Positions 8,622 through 16,396 of a stretch of DNA of 35,198 nucleotides are shown here, piece by piece. Both the position numbers and the translations under genes were made by a program. Within the stretch, counting starts at the first letter, position 1, and each line of letters starts with the position of its first letter. The notes beneath the pieces were generated by a model. That model made no database searches and was not told where the DNA came from. It worked only from the letters and a program-made list of their open reading frames with translations. Source of the stretch: GCA-002722245 sp964230605 (GTDB taxonomy: Bacteria; Bacteroidota; Bacteroidia; Flavobacteriales_C; GCA-002722245); NCBI GenBank assembly GCA_964230605.1, contig CAXRIN010000053.1, positions 1-35,198 of the forward strand. The letters are read 5' to 3'.

Positions 8622-10106
8622 ATGTCTGGACAAGCGGCGTTAATTATCATTCTAATATACTTTGGTGTGTTAATTGGTATTTCATACCTCACATCAAGAA
8701 AAAGCACTAATGAATCTTTTTTTACAGGAGATAGGCAGTCGCCATGGTACCTAGTTGCCTTTGGAATGATAGGAGCTACTCTATCGGGAATAACATTTAT
8801 TTCAATTCCAGGTTCTGTGTTTGGTAAAGGGCTCCAGTATATGCCTATGGTTGTAGGTTTTCTTCTTGGCTATTTTATTGTTTCTTATGTCCTTATACCA
8901 ATTTATTACAAGTTTAATTTAACTTCAATTTATACTTATTTACGTGATCGGTTTGGTGTTTTTGCATTTAAAACTGGAGCAATTTCGTTTTTAGTTTCAA
9001 GGATTATTGGCGCCTCTTTAAGACTTTATTTAGTTGCTGAAGTGTTGGATATCTTTTTATTCCAGCCGATTGGTGTTCCTTATTGGATAGGTGTGTTACT
9101 GACTATTTTATTGATTTGGGTTTATACCTTTAAAAGTGGAATTAAGACTATTGTTTGGACGGATACGCTTCAAACAGCCGCAATATTAATTGCAGCAGGA
9201 GCAACCGTTTACTTTTTGGCAGATCTAAATGATACTAGCTTCTCGGGATTATGGAAAATTGCTTCAAATAGTGATTTATATGATTTTGAAGGGGGGAAGA
9301 TTGTTGATGGAAATGTTTGGTTAGGGATATTTAATGGGGTGATTTTTACAATAGCAATGTCTGGTTTAGATCAAGATATCATGCAGAAGAACTTGACTTG
9401 CAAGAACAAAAAAGAAGCTCAGAAAAACCTTACATGGTTTAGCATTGTGTTAGTGCCAATAAATTTTGTGTTTTTGATTTTAGGGGTTTTAATTTTTGAA
9501 ACATACATGGGGATAGGAGAGCTATCGGCTTTAGTGATTGAAAAGACGAATGATTTAGGAGAAGTCGTTAAATCAGGAGAATATAAGTTGTTGATTGATG
9601 GTAAGATGGAAGCTGTTGCCCCAGATCAAATTTATCCTTCATTAGCAAAAAACGGTTATTTCCCAATGTGGTTGAGTGCTACATTTTTAATTGGTTTAAT
9701 TGCAGCGGCTTATTCTAGTGCTGATTCTGCTTTAACATCTTTAACAACTAGTGTTTGTATTGATTTAGTCGAGAAAGAAGACAAAAAAACAAGAACAATT
9801 GTTCATGTTATTATGAGTGTTGTTTTGTTTTTAGTAGTAATGATTTTCAAGGCGATAAATAAGGATAGTATAATTTGGGAGTTATTTAAATGGACTGGTT
9901 TTACATACGGTCCATTGTTAGGGTTGTACGCTGTTGGAATTCTTACCAAGATTCAAATTACAGATAAAGCAGTGCCTTTTATCGCTGTTATTAGCGCCGT
10001 ATCAAGTTACTTTTTAGCAGATGTTTTTGGATTCGGTTTTGAAATCCTAGCAATCAATGGATTTATTACAGCAGTAGGTTTGTTTTTGTTTAAGACTAAG
10101 CCGTAA
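8622..10106 (+). CDS. Sodium:solute symporter (SSS family)
   Basis: A 494-residue integral membrane protein with about 13 hydrophobic segments, typical of the SSS family. Recognisable family features are the N-terminal FGVLIGISYLTSRKS, with FFTGDR soon after, the GLDQDIMQKNL segment, and SADSALTSLTTS near residue 365-376, which carries the serine/threonine residues expected at the Na2 site. It should import a small solute with sodium across the inner membrane. The substrate cannot be told from sequence, and neighbours do not help because the gene stands alone. It is convergent with truA with 41 bases between the ends and no obvious hairpin terminator. Confidence 0.9.
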   Translation: MSGQAALIIILIYFGVLIGISYLTSRKSTNESFFTGDRQSPWYLVAFGMIGATLSGITFISIPGSVFGKGLQYMPMVVGFLLGYFIVSYVLIPIYYKFNLTSIYTYLRDRFGVFAFKTGAISFLVSRIIGASLRLYLVAEVLDIFLFQPIGVPYWIGVLLTILLIWVYTFKSGIKTIVWTDTLQTAAILIAAGATVYFLADLNDTSFSGLWKIASNSDLYDFEGGKIVDGNVWLGIFNGVIFTIAMSGLDQDIMQKNLTCKNKKEAQKNLTWFSIVLVPINFVFLILGVLIFETYMGIGELSALVIEKTNDLGEVVKSGEYKLLIDGKMEAVAPDQIYPSLAKNGYFPMWLSATFLIGLIAAAYSSADSALTSLTTSVCIDLVEKEDKKTRTIVHVIMSVVLFLVVMIFKAINKDSIIWELFKWTGFTYGPLLGLYAVGILTKIQITDKAVPFIAVISAVSSYFLADVFGFGFEILAINGFITAVGLFLFKTKP

Positions 10107-10147
10107 ACTTTCCGAAATGGCTTAATATAACAGGTGATAATTTTAGA

Positions 10148-10927
10148 TTATTCAAAACTTACCTCATGCAAAACTAATCCTGATGAAGGAGCTATATGCT
10201 TTACTTGTAATCCCTCTGGGTTATCTAGTGTCTCTTGAAAATCTTCTAAGGTCCATTCTCCTCGACCAACATTTACCAATGCACCTACCATTAAACGGAC
10301 TTGATAGCGTAAAAATCCTTTACTTCTAACTTTGAAAATGAATGATGTTTCGGGGGTGAAGTTGGCTTGGATGTTTTTGTTTTCTATTATTTCAGAAACC
10401 GTAATTTCGCGCTCGAACACTGTATTTTCAGTTGGTTTGCTAGCGTATCTTTTAAAATTGTGAGTGCCTTTGAATATTTCAGCCGCCGCTCTCATTTTTT
10501 CGATATTTAATTCAGCACCAAAATCTCTAATTAGAGGGGCGTTAAAAGGGTGACTTTTCGCGCCAGAAGAGAAATAATAGTGGTATTCTTTTTCTTTAGA
10601 GTTTTGAATTATATTGAAAGATTCGTCAACCAGTTTTATACTTTTTGCTCGTATGTCAGAAGGGAGGTTTTGGTTTAATTGAACCAGTAAGTCTTCAGCA
10701 TCATAAGATTCGGTAGTGAATAATTCAAAAGCAAAATCATCAGCCGAAACTTTGGCGTCAGTTCTACCACATCCATGAGTTTTGAAATTTTCGTGCTGAA
10801 AAATGAACTCAAATGTTTTGTCAATCATTCCCTGAACACTTCTGTATTTAGGCTGTTTTTGCCAACCATGATAACGAAACCCAAGGAATTCAATTCTAAT
10901 TAAGTAAAAGTTGGTCCAACGCGCCAT
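10148..10927 (-). CDS. truA: TruA-type tRNA pseudouridine synthase
   Basis: A 259-residue TruA-family enzyme, which converts uridines 38-40 of the tRNA anticodon arm to pseudouridine. Visible features are the N-terminal FLGFRYHGWQKQP and RSVQG, the catalytic motif GCGRTDAKVSA with the nucleophile D57, YHYYFSS in the middle, and the C-terminal FLRYQVRLMVGALVNVG. I choose ATG at 10927, which shares one base with the stop codon of the upstream SDR gene (TAATG). A longer start at 10933 would be TTG. The overlap shows translational coupling. The middle and C-terminus are slightly divergent from enterobacterial TruA, so it may be a lineage paralogue. Confidence 0.88.
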   Translation of the reverse strand: MARWTNFYLIRIEFLGFRYHGWQKQPKYRSVQGMIDKTFEFIFQHENFKTHGCGRTDAKVSADDFAFELFTTESYDAEDLLVQLNQNLPSDIRAKSIKLVDESFNIIQNSKEKEYHYYFSSGAKSHPFNAPLIRDFGAELNIEKMRAAAEIFKGTHNFKRYASKPTENTVFEREITVSEIIENKNIQANFTPETSFIFKVRSKGFLRYQVRLMVGALVNVGRGEWTLEDFQETLDNPEGLQVKHIAPSSGLVLHEVSFE

Positions 10928-12483
10928 TACCAATCGATTGGTTGATAATCTTTCAAGAATTTACCACACCAATGCTTACCTGTGTTGATACCATCAAACA
11001 AAGGATCCATTACTCTGGCAGCTCCATCTACAATATCAAGAGGTGGCTGGAAATCATGCACTTCTTCTTTGTGTTTCGAAAGTTCAGCAGGATCTTCATC
11101 TGTTACCCAACCAGTGTCTACAGCGTTCATGTAAATACCGTCTTTGGCTAAATCCAATGCAGAAGTATGTGTCATCATATTTAAGGCTGCTTTTGCCATG
11201 TTGGTATGTGGATGACGGTCTTCCTTGAAGAATCGATGGAATTTACCCTCCATTGCAGAAACATTGATAATGTGCTTCATCCCAGTATTTTCTTTTCGCA
11301 TGATTTTAGACAAGCGGCTACATAAAACAAAAGGAGCAACAGAGTTGACTAGTTGAACTTCAATCATTTCCAACGTTTCAACTTCGCCTAACTTTAATCG
11401 CCAGCTGTTTGTTTTTCTTAAGTCAACTTGCTGTAAATCAGCGTCTAATTCTCCTTCTGGGAAAACTTCTTTAGTTGGTAAAGAATTATCAAAGCTATAT
11501 GGGATTTGTGAAAGTTTAGCAGATGCCCTAATCCCAATTCCAGGTTCAGGCGCATGCCAAGCAACAGGAAGCTGCGTGTTTTTTTCGTTTGTTGAGGCTA
11601 GTGCTAAGCTTCTTAATTCGTCTATTGAATCATGATGATCACCCAATAAATCAAGAATATCTTTCGAAAATTCTTCCCTTGGTTTTTCCTCATTTTCCAT
11701 CAAGTGAGCATAAAAACCAGCTGGTCTTCTAACAGTTTGTGCTGCATTATTAATAAGCACATCTAAGCGACCATATTTTTGCTCAATGAAGTTGCAAAAG
11801 ATTTCTACACTAGGTATGTGTCGTAAATCCAATCCATGAATTCTTAATCGATCTTTCCAATCGTTAAAATCTTCCTCTTGAGCATATCTTAATGCTGAAT
11901 CTACAGGGAATCGAGTAGTGGCAACTACAGTAGCTCCAGCTCTCAATAACATTAAAACAATATGATAGCCAATTTTCAATCTTGATCCAGTTACAACGGC
12001 AACTTGTCCATTTAAATCGGCGGTTTGGAATCTTTTAGCGTAGTTGAAATCACCGCATTCCGGACACATTTGATCATAGAAGTGGTGAAGCTTAGTATAT
12101 TCAACTTTACACACATAGCAGTTACGAGGTTTTTCTAGCTCTCCAACTGTTTTTTGGTGCAAGTCTGATTCGCCTATCATTTTTGGAGCAATGAAAACAG
12201 TTGCTTCACGAGCACTTCTAATTCCTGTTTCCTTTCGAGCGTGTTTTTCTCTCTCTCTGCGCTTTCTTTCAGCAGCCTTTTTGGCGTTCTTTCTGCGGGT
12301 ATCAAATTCTTCTCTGTTTGGACGAGTTAATTGTCCAGCAGCTTTCATTAAAGCAATTCTCTGTGCTTCTTCCAATTCAAACATCTGAACAGGATCGGCT
12401 ACTAATTGCTCCAAAATTCTTGTAGCTAAAGAAATTTCTTCCTCGCTTACTTTTTTAGGTTGATCATGATTTGAATCACACAT
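10927..12483 (-). CDS. SDR-fold protein with N-terminal zinc ribbon and no catalytic tyrosine
   Basis: A 518-residue cytoplasmic protein. Residues 1-100 are charged, with a strongly basic helix at ~57-90. A four-cysteine zinc ribbon follows (C122, C125, C140, C143). The rest is a Rossmann SDR domain with VAVVTGSRLKIG near 161-172, INNAAQT at 244-250 and INVSAMEG carrying the usual catalytic serine. The Tyr of the YxxxK motif is replaced: the sequence reads TNMAK, so Thr427 stands where Tyr should be, with Lys431 kept. NAD(P) binding is therefore likely, but ordinary dehydrogenase chemistry is doubtful. A ~120-residue insertion follows the NNA strand. It is coupled to truA downstream, so an RNA-related or moonlighting role is possible but unproven. 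A perfect TATCTTTG promoter element lies only 4 bases before the ATG. Confidence 0.8.
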   Translation of the reverse strand: MCDSNHDQPKKVSEEEISLATRILEQLVADPVQMFELEEAQRIALMKAAGQLTRPNREEFDTRRKNAKKAAERKRREREKHARKETGIRSAREATVFIAPKMIGESDLHQKTVGELEKPRNCYVCKVEYTKLHHFYDQMCPECGDFNYAKRFQTADLNGQVAVVTGSRLKIGYHIVLMLLRAGATVVATTRFPVDSALRYAQEEDFNDWKDRLRIHGLDLRHIPSVEIFCNFIEQKYGRLDVLINNAAQTVRRPAGFYAHLMENEEKPREEFSKDILDLLGDHHDSIDELRSLALASTNEKNTQLPVAWHAPEPGIGIRASAKLSQIPYSFDNSLPTKEVFPEGELDADLQQVDLRKTNSWRLKLGEVETLEMIEVQLVNSVAPFVLCSRLSKIMRKENTGMKHIINVSAMEGKFHRFFKEDRHPHTNMAKAALNMMTHTSALDLAKDGIYMNAVDTGWVTDEDPAELSKHKEEVHDFQPPLDIVDGAARVMDPLFDGINTGKHWCGKFLKDYQPIDW

Positions 12484-12487
12484 TTTG

Positions 12488-12495
12488 CAAAGATA
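12488..12495 (-). promoter_or_regulatory. Bacteroidota -7 promoter element TATCTTTG for the SDR-truA unit
   Basis: On the minus strand TATCTTTGC matches the Bacteroidota -7 consensus TAnnTTTG exactly. It lies 4 bases upstream of the start codon at 12483. Transcription from it would begin at or next to the ATG, giving a leaderless or nearly leaderless mRNA. No clear TTG -33 element is visible at the usual distance. Confidence 0.45.
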
Positions 12496-12543
12496 CGCAA
12501 TGACCTTTATAGTTTTATGCTGATTCTACTAGTTGAATGAATT

Positions 12544-12690
12544 TTAAAACACCATTAAATTGGTGTCTTTTTTCATGCGCTTGTACTTCTTTTTTCCACC
12601 GACACAGTATTTGCTAGATGAACATGATGCCAAAGTTAGTGTTGCAGCCAATATTAGAATAAAGACTTTTGATGTGTTTTTAAGTTTCAT
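12544..12690 (-). CDS. Very small basic lipoprotein (48 residues)
   Basis: A 48-residue ORF with a textbook lipoprotein signal: a basic start (MKLKNTSKVF), a hydrophobic core, and the lipobox LASC with the lipid-modified cysteine at residue 23, followed by SSSK. The mature part is only 26 residues, contains one more cysteine (C29) and is strongly basic (GGKKKYKRMKKD). The presence of a full lipobox on this strand, in a region otherwise lacking a gene, argues that it is real. It lies between the divergent SDR and ispH genes and is transcribed toward the SDR promoter. The function is unknown; membrane- or peptidoglycan-associated roles are possible. Confidence 0.7.
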   Translation of the reverse strand: MKLKNTSKVFILILAATLTLASCSSSKYCVGGKKKYKRMKKDTNLMVF

Positions 12691-12758
12691 AGTTAGTATT
12701 ACGAATAACTTTAAGATTTATTACAATTCATTAGGCGACTTTATAGCTGCTTAATTTG

Positions 12759-12766
12759 TAAATTTG
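12759..12766 (+). promoter_or_regulatory. Bacteroidota -7 promoter element TAAATTTG for ispH
   Basis: TAAATTTGC matches TAnnTTTG and lies 16 bases before the ispH ATG at 12783, so transcription would start about 10-12 bases upstream of the gene. A good -33 TTG is not seen. It would drive ispH, pyrD and the secreted protein as one unit. Confidence 0.45.
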
Positions 12767-12782
12767 CTTTAATTCTTTTGAT

Positions 12783-14012
12783 ATGCGCGAATTTGATGTT
12801 CCTGAGTTTTACAAAAGTCCTATAATCTCTAAACTAAAAGAGATTCGTAAAACACTTGATCCTAAGAAAAAAGACTTTTCTCCAACGAAATTAGATTTTG
12901 GTCCAGTAAGGTTTTTTATTGCAAGACATTTCGGTTTTTGTTTTGGAGTAGAAAATGCAATTGAAAGAGCATACAGAGCTTTAGAAGAAAACCCTGGCAA
13001 GAAGATTTATTTCTTGAGTGAGATGATTCATAATCCATTGGTGAATTCGGATTTACAATCGAGAGGGATTCAATTCATTTTAGATACAAAAGGCAATCAA
13101 TTGATTAGTTGGGATGATGTAACATCGGATGATTTAGTCATCATTCCTGCTTTCGGTACAACACTGGAAACGAAAAAGTTGTTAGCGGAAAAAGGTGTTC
13201 ATACCGATGAATACAATACCACTTGTCCTTTCGTTGAGCGCGTTTGGAAAATGAGCAAAAAGCTAGGGGATAAAGATTACACAATTGTGATTCATGGGAA
13301 AAGTAATCATGAAGAAACTAGAGCTACTTTTTCTCACGCTGCAAAAGAGGGTCCGGCCGTTATTGTGAAAAACTTGGAAGAGACTAAGCTTTTAGAGAAA
13401 TATATACGTGGAGAAAAGGAAACGGAGTTGTTTTTTAAAGATTTCGAGGGGAAGTTTAGTGAAGGATTTGATCCAAAGGTAGATTTAAAAAGAATTGGAG
13501 TTGTGAACCAAACAACGATGTTGGCTAGTGAAACAAAAGAAATTGCAGCTTACATAAAAGACATAATTGAAGAGATGTATGGAAAAGAAGAGCAAGCTTT
13601 TGCCGACACAAGAGATTCATTATGTTATGCAACAAACGACAATCAAAGCGCTACATACGGATTGTTAGAAGAAGGTGGGGACTTGGCAATTGTTGTAGGA
13701 GGATATAATAGTTCTAATACAACGCATTTGGTGGAGCTTTGTGAACAGAAGTGTCCAACTTATTTCATAACTGGAAAAGAGAAGTTGGTGAGTGATGTTG
13801 AGATTCAGCATTTTGATTGGAGAAATAAAATTGAGGGTAAATCAGAAAATTACCTTCCTCAAAAAGATAAAATTGATATTATGATAACTTCAGGGGCAAG
13901 TTGTCCAGATAGTACTGTTGAGGCTGTTTTAAGAGAGATTTTAGGTTTCTTTGAAAACACTCGACCAGTAGAGGAGGTTTTAAATGAAGTAGAAGCATTA
14001 TACGCAGAATAG
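12783..14012 (+). CDS. ispH: 4-hydroxy-3-methylbut-2-enyl diphosphate reductase
   Basis: A 409-residue IspH (LytB), the last enzyme of the MEP isoprenoid pathway. It reduces HMBPP to IPP and DMAPP with a [4Fe-4S] cluster. The three cluster cysteines are C53 (FGFCFGVENA), C148 (NTTCPFVERVW) and C281 (SLCYATNDNQ). The substrate-binding histidines are H83 (HNPLV) and H171/H176 (HGKSNHEE), and NQTT is present. It is longer than enterobacterial IspH (about 316 residues) because of a ~40-residue N-terminal extension and an internal insertion near 205-235; long forms are usual in Bacteroidota. The ATG start is well placed behind a TAAATTTG element. pyrD follows after one base, indicating an operon. 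Confidence 0.96.
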   Translation: MREFDVPEFYKSPIISKLKEIRKTLDPKKKDFSPTKLDFGPVRFFIARHFGFCFGVENAIERAYRALEENPGKKIYFLSEMIHNPLVNSDLQSRGIQFILDTKGNQLISWDDVTSDDLVIIPAFGTTLETKKLLAEKGVHTDEYNTTCPFVERVWKMSKKLGDKDYTIVIHGKSNHEETRATFSHAAKEGPAVIVKNLEETKLLEKYIRGEKETELFFKDFEGKFSEGFDPKVDLKRIGVVNQTTMLASETKEIAAYIKDIIEEMYGKEEQAFADTRDSLCYATNDNQSATYGLLEEGGDLAIVVGGYNSSNTTHLVELCEQKCPTYFITGKEKLVSDVEIQHFDWRNKIEGKSENYLPQKDKIDIMITSGASCPDSTVEAVLREILGFFENTRPVEEVLNEVEALYAE

Positions 14013-14013
14013 A

Positions 14014-15051
14014 ATGGGATTATACAAGGCAATAGTTAAACCAATTTTTTTCTCTTTTGATCCAGAGAAGATTCATCATTTAGTTTTTAGCGGAATTAAA
14101 ACTTTATCAAAAATTCCGGGAGTATCGGGATTAAATAAGTCAATGTTTCGTGTAAATGATACCAGACTAGAGAGAGAGGTGTTCGGGTTGAAATTTTCCA
14201 ATCCGGTTGGTTTAGCAGCAGGCTTTGATAAAGATGCTAAGTTGTTTAATGAGTTGGCTGATTATGGCTTTGGCTTCGTTGAAATAGGAACCTTAACTCC
14301 AAAGGGTCAGCCAGGAAATGCAAAGCCAAGATTATTCAGGTTACCAGAAGATAATGCTTTGATAAATAGAATGGGATTCAACAACGAGGGTGTTGAAGCT
14401 GCTGTTGAAAGGTTGAAGAAAAGAAAAACCAATATTGTTATTGGCGGTAATATTGGTAAAAATACAGGCACAGATCCCGATAAAACAGACGATGACTACA
14501 TCAAGGTTTTTGAAACTTTGTTCGATTATGTTGATTATTTCGTGGTTAATGTAAGTTGTCCAAATGTGGGTAATCTGACTAAGCTTCAGGAGAAAGAGCC
14601 TTTAATGCAATTAATGCAAAAGATATCGGATATCAATAAATCTAAGTCTAAACCCAAACCTCTTTTGCTAAAAATTGCTCCAGATTTAAGCGAACCGGAG
14701 TTGGATGATGTTATTGATATTATTAAGACTTTAAAGTTAGATGGAGTGGTTGCAGCTAACACATCCGTTAATCGTGAGGGGTTAAAAACTGGAGAAAAAA
14801 GATTAGAACAAATTGGTTGGCCTGGAGGTTTAAGTGGAAAACCTGTAGGAAACCGATCAACAAAAGTAATTTCATACTTGTACCAAAATTTAGGGGATGA
14901 ATATCCTATTATTGGTGTAGGGGGGATTCACTCTGAGGCAGATGCGTTGGAAAAATTAAAAGCTGGCGCGAAATTGGTACAAGTTTACACCGGATTCATT
15001 TATGAAGGTCCAGGATTAGTTAAACGTATCAATAAAGCTTTATTAAAATGA
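14014..15051 (+). CDS. pyrD: Dihydroorotate dehydrogenase, class 2 (quinone-dependent) type
   Basis: A 345-residue enzyme of pyrimidine synthesis that oxidises dihydroorotate to orotate with FMN. The N-terminal amphipathic helices (FDPEKIHHLVFSG) are the membrane/quinone module of class 2 enzymes. FMN and substrate motifs include NPVGLAAGFDKD at ~63-74, GTLTPKGQPGN at 92-102 and RMGFNNEG at 119-126. The catalytic base motif reads NVSCPN, so Cys182 stands where class 2 enzymes usually have serine; cysteine is typical of class 1. Motifs near the C-terminus include GVVAANTS and GVGGIHSEADALEKLKAGA. It lies one base after ispH, and its stop overlaps the next start (ATGA). Confidence 0.94.
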   Translation: MGLYKAIVKPIFFSFDPEKIHHLVFSGIKTLSKIPGVSGLNKSMFRVNDTRLEREVFGLKFSNPVGLAAGFDKDAKLFNELADYGFGFVEIGTLTPKGQPGNAKPRLFRLPEDNALINRMGFNNEGVEAAVERLKKRKTNIVIGGNIGKNTGTDPDKTDDDYIKVFETLFDYVDYFVVNVSCPNVGNLTKLQEKEPLMQLMQKISDINKSKSKPKPLLLKIAPDLSEPELDDVIDIIKTLKLDGVVAANTSVNREGLKTGEKRLEQIGWPGGLSGKPVGNRSTKVISYLYQNLGDEYPIIGVGGIHSEADALEKLKAGAKLVQVYTGFIYEGPGLVKRINKALLK

Positions 15052-15725
15052 GACTAGTATTATTATTGTTTGTTTCTTTATTTTCAATTTCAACAATTCG
15101 TGCTCAATGTGAAGACCTTTCTTTGAAAGAAGAAGTGGCTATGACCGAGAACATTGCAATAGTGCGTGGGGTTGAAATAAAAAACGATTCTGTAGTGCTA
15201 GAGGTCATCAAGAAATGGAAAGGGGATTCCGTTGATGAATTCGTTAAAATCAAACAAGAGCCTGTGATTTCGGAATATTATCGAGTAGATACAGGTAAAA
15301 CATATTTACTTTTTTGGTTTAAAGGTTTATCTATTGATAGATGCTCAAGAAGTTCAGAATTCAGGTTTGTTCATTTTGAATATCAATTAGATGAGTTACT
15401 AAAAGATTATTCTATATCTAATGTTCCGCTTTATGATACGCTACTTTATAAGAAGCGAAATGTTTTCGAGGCAGGAAAGCAAGAGTTTGATGTAACTAAA
15501 GGAAAGTATGCTTTTTATGATGTTGAGAGTGGAGAGCAGAAAGCGTTTGGAGACTTACCTGTTGAGATTTCCTATTTCTATCCAAGAAGATTTTATATCA
15601 TTGATAAAAATGTAGAAACAGCAACTAAAAAGTATGATGTTGTTTTTGCTGTAAGTAGAGATCACAAAGAATTGATTATTTCTAAGGAGCTTAGGAAAAA
15701 AGCTTTGCAATCATTATTTAAATAA
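15048..15725 (+). CDS. Secreted protein, possibly NTR/TIMP-like
   Basis: A 225-residue protein with a clear signal peptide (ends IRAQ, residue 20) and a cysteine at the first mature position (CEDLSLKEEV). The next ~80 residues resemble the NTR/TIMP-like secreted module found in many Bacteroidota: a strand that begins IAIVRGVEI, then VLEVIKKWKG, YLLFWF and a second cysteine in DRCSRSSEF, probably disulfide-bonded to the first. The C-terminal half is beta-rich and unrecognised. The start overlaps the pyrD stop by 4 bases, so it is translated from the ispH-pyrD transcript, although no functional link to pyrimidine synthesis is apparent. It is followed at once by a strong terminator. Confidence 0.7.
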   Translation: MRLVLLLFVSLFSISTIRAQCEDLSLKEEVAMTENIAIVRGVEIKNDSVVLEVIKKWKGDSVDEFVKIKQEPVISEYYRVDTGKTYLLFWFKGLSIDRCSRSSEFRFVHFEYQLDELLKDYSISNVPLYDTLLYKKRNVFEAGKQEFDVTKGKYAFYDVESGEQKAFGDLPVEISYFYPRRFYIIDKNVETATKKYDVVFAVSRDHKELIISKELRKKALQSLFK

Positions 15726-15756
15726 AAAAGCTGTCAAAGGGATTTGACAGCTTTTT
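15725..15756 (+). terminator. Strong bidirectional-type hairpin terminator
   Basis: A 14-base perfect inverted repeat: AAAAAGCTGTCAAA at 15725-15738, a 4-base loop GGGA, and the complement ending in five T residues at 15756. The A-tract on one side and the T-tract on the other allow it to terminate in both directions. It overlaps the last base of the secreted-protein gene. Confidence 0.9.
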
Positions 15757-15786
15757 CCATTTTTGCTTTAACTTTTAGTTGTTATT

Positions 15787-15858
15787 AACCGCATCAAATA
15801 TATGCGGTTTAATAATCGTTTCCAAATTTAATCGGATAAATCAACTGATTTATCAGTT
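15787..15858 (-). other. Two small inverted repeats downstream of the cysteine-rich lipoprotein gene
   Basis: AACCGCAT (15787-15794) and ATGCGGTT (15802-15809) form an 8-base stem with a 7-base loop. AACTGAT (15843-15849) and ATCAGTT (15852-15858) form a second. Both lie within 100 bases of the stop of the minus-strand gene ending at 15888 and could mark its mRNA end. Neither has a good U-tract in the minus direction, so they may stabilise RNA rather than terminate transcription. Confidence 0.35.
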
Positions 15859-15887
15859 TTAAAACGAACTTTAACTAAAACGTTTCC

Positions 15888-16343
15888 TTATTTTTTAGCG
15901 CAACATGATTCCTCACAGTTAGGACCACATGCTTTCTTTTCTTCTCCAGAACAACATGGTTTGTCACAGTTTGGAGCGCAAGAATTAACTGACGTTGAAT
16001 CACCTTTTGCTTCACATTTAGCTTTGCACTCAGCTTTATGCATTTCACAAATAGAATCAGTACCACATTCTTTAGCACATTTTTCTTTCATTGCGGCGCA
16101 AGTTGCAGAATCTGAAACCGAAGCACTACAAGTTTTAGCACTATCTTTTTTACAACATTTTTTAGCCTCTTTATTAGCGCAAGCGGCATGTTTCGTTGAA
16201 TCACTTTTGTGTTCACATGAATCTTTACTAGCGCAACATTTTTTTTCTGCCGAATCAGCATTAACAGGAGCATCACCTCCACAAGAAGTGACAGCAAAAG
16301 TTAAAGCCATTACTAAACTTAAAATTCCAAAAAACTTTTTCAT
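15888..16343 (-). CDS. Cysteine-rich lipoprotein, possible metal-binding protein
   Basis: A 151-residue lipoprotein with the lipobox VTSC (lipid cysteine C21). It contains 22 cysteines in all, 21 of them in the mature chain, with CC pairs at 36-37, 63-64, 130-131 and 147-148. Between them are many Lys, Glu, Asp and Ser and several His residues. The spacing (CC, CxxxC, CxxxxxC) is irregular, but the units KKCC and the C-terminal xPNCxxxCC are repeated: CAPNCDKPCC and CGPNCEESCC. Such composition resembles metallothionein-like or disulfide-rich metal-sequestering proteins, but no named family is recognised. It would be anchored in the cell envelope. A 134-codon antisense frame over it is a by-product of its composition. 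The gene follows the small lipoprotein gene after 53 bases. Confidence 0.8.
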   Translation of the reverse strand: MKKFFGILSLVMALTFAVTSCGGDAPVNADSAEKKCCASKDSCEHKSDSTKHAACANKEAKKCCKKDSAKTCSASVSDSATCAAMKEKCAKECGTDSICEMHKAECKAKCEAKGDSTSVNSCAPNCDKPCCSGEEKKACGPNCEESCCAKK

Positions 16344-16396
16344 AAATATTTACAATTTGAGATGAAGATAAAAGTATTTGTTTGAAGGACAAATTA

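Noticed and set aside
10928..10933. Longer truA start at TTG 10933
   Set aside because: ATG at 10927 overlaps the upstream stop in the usual TAATG manner and starts the conserved sequence directly.
12560..12754. 64-codon plus-strand frame between the SDR gene and ispH
   Set aside because: It is antisense to the 48-residue lipoprotein ORF, which has a convincing lipobox; the plus-strand product shows no motif.
15961..16365. 134-codon plus-strand frame across the cysteine-rich lipoprotein gene
   Set aside because: It is antisense to a gene with a perfect lipobox. Its Ala/Ser/His/Gln-rich sequence is what the complement of a Cys/Lys/Ala-rich gene gives, and it has no signal or motif.
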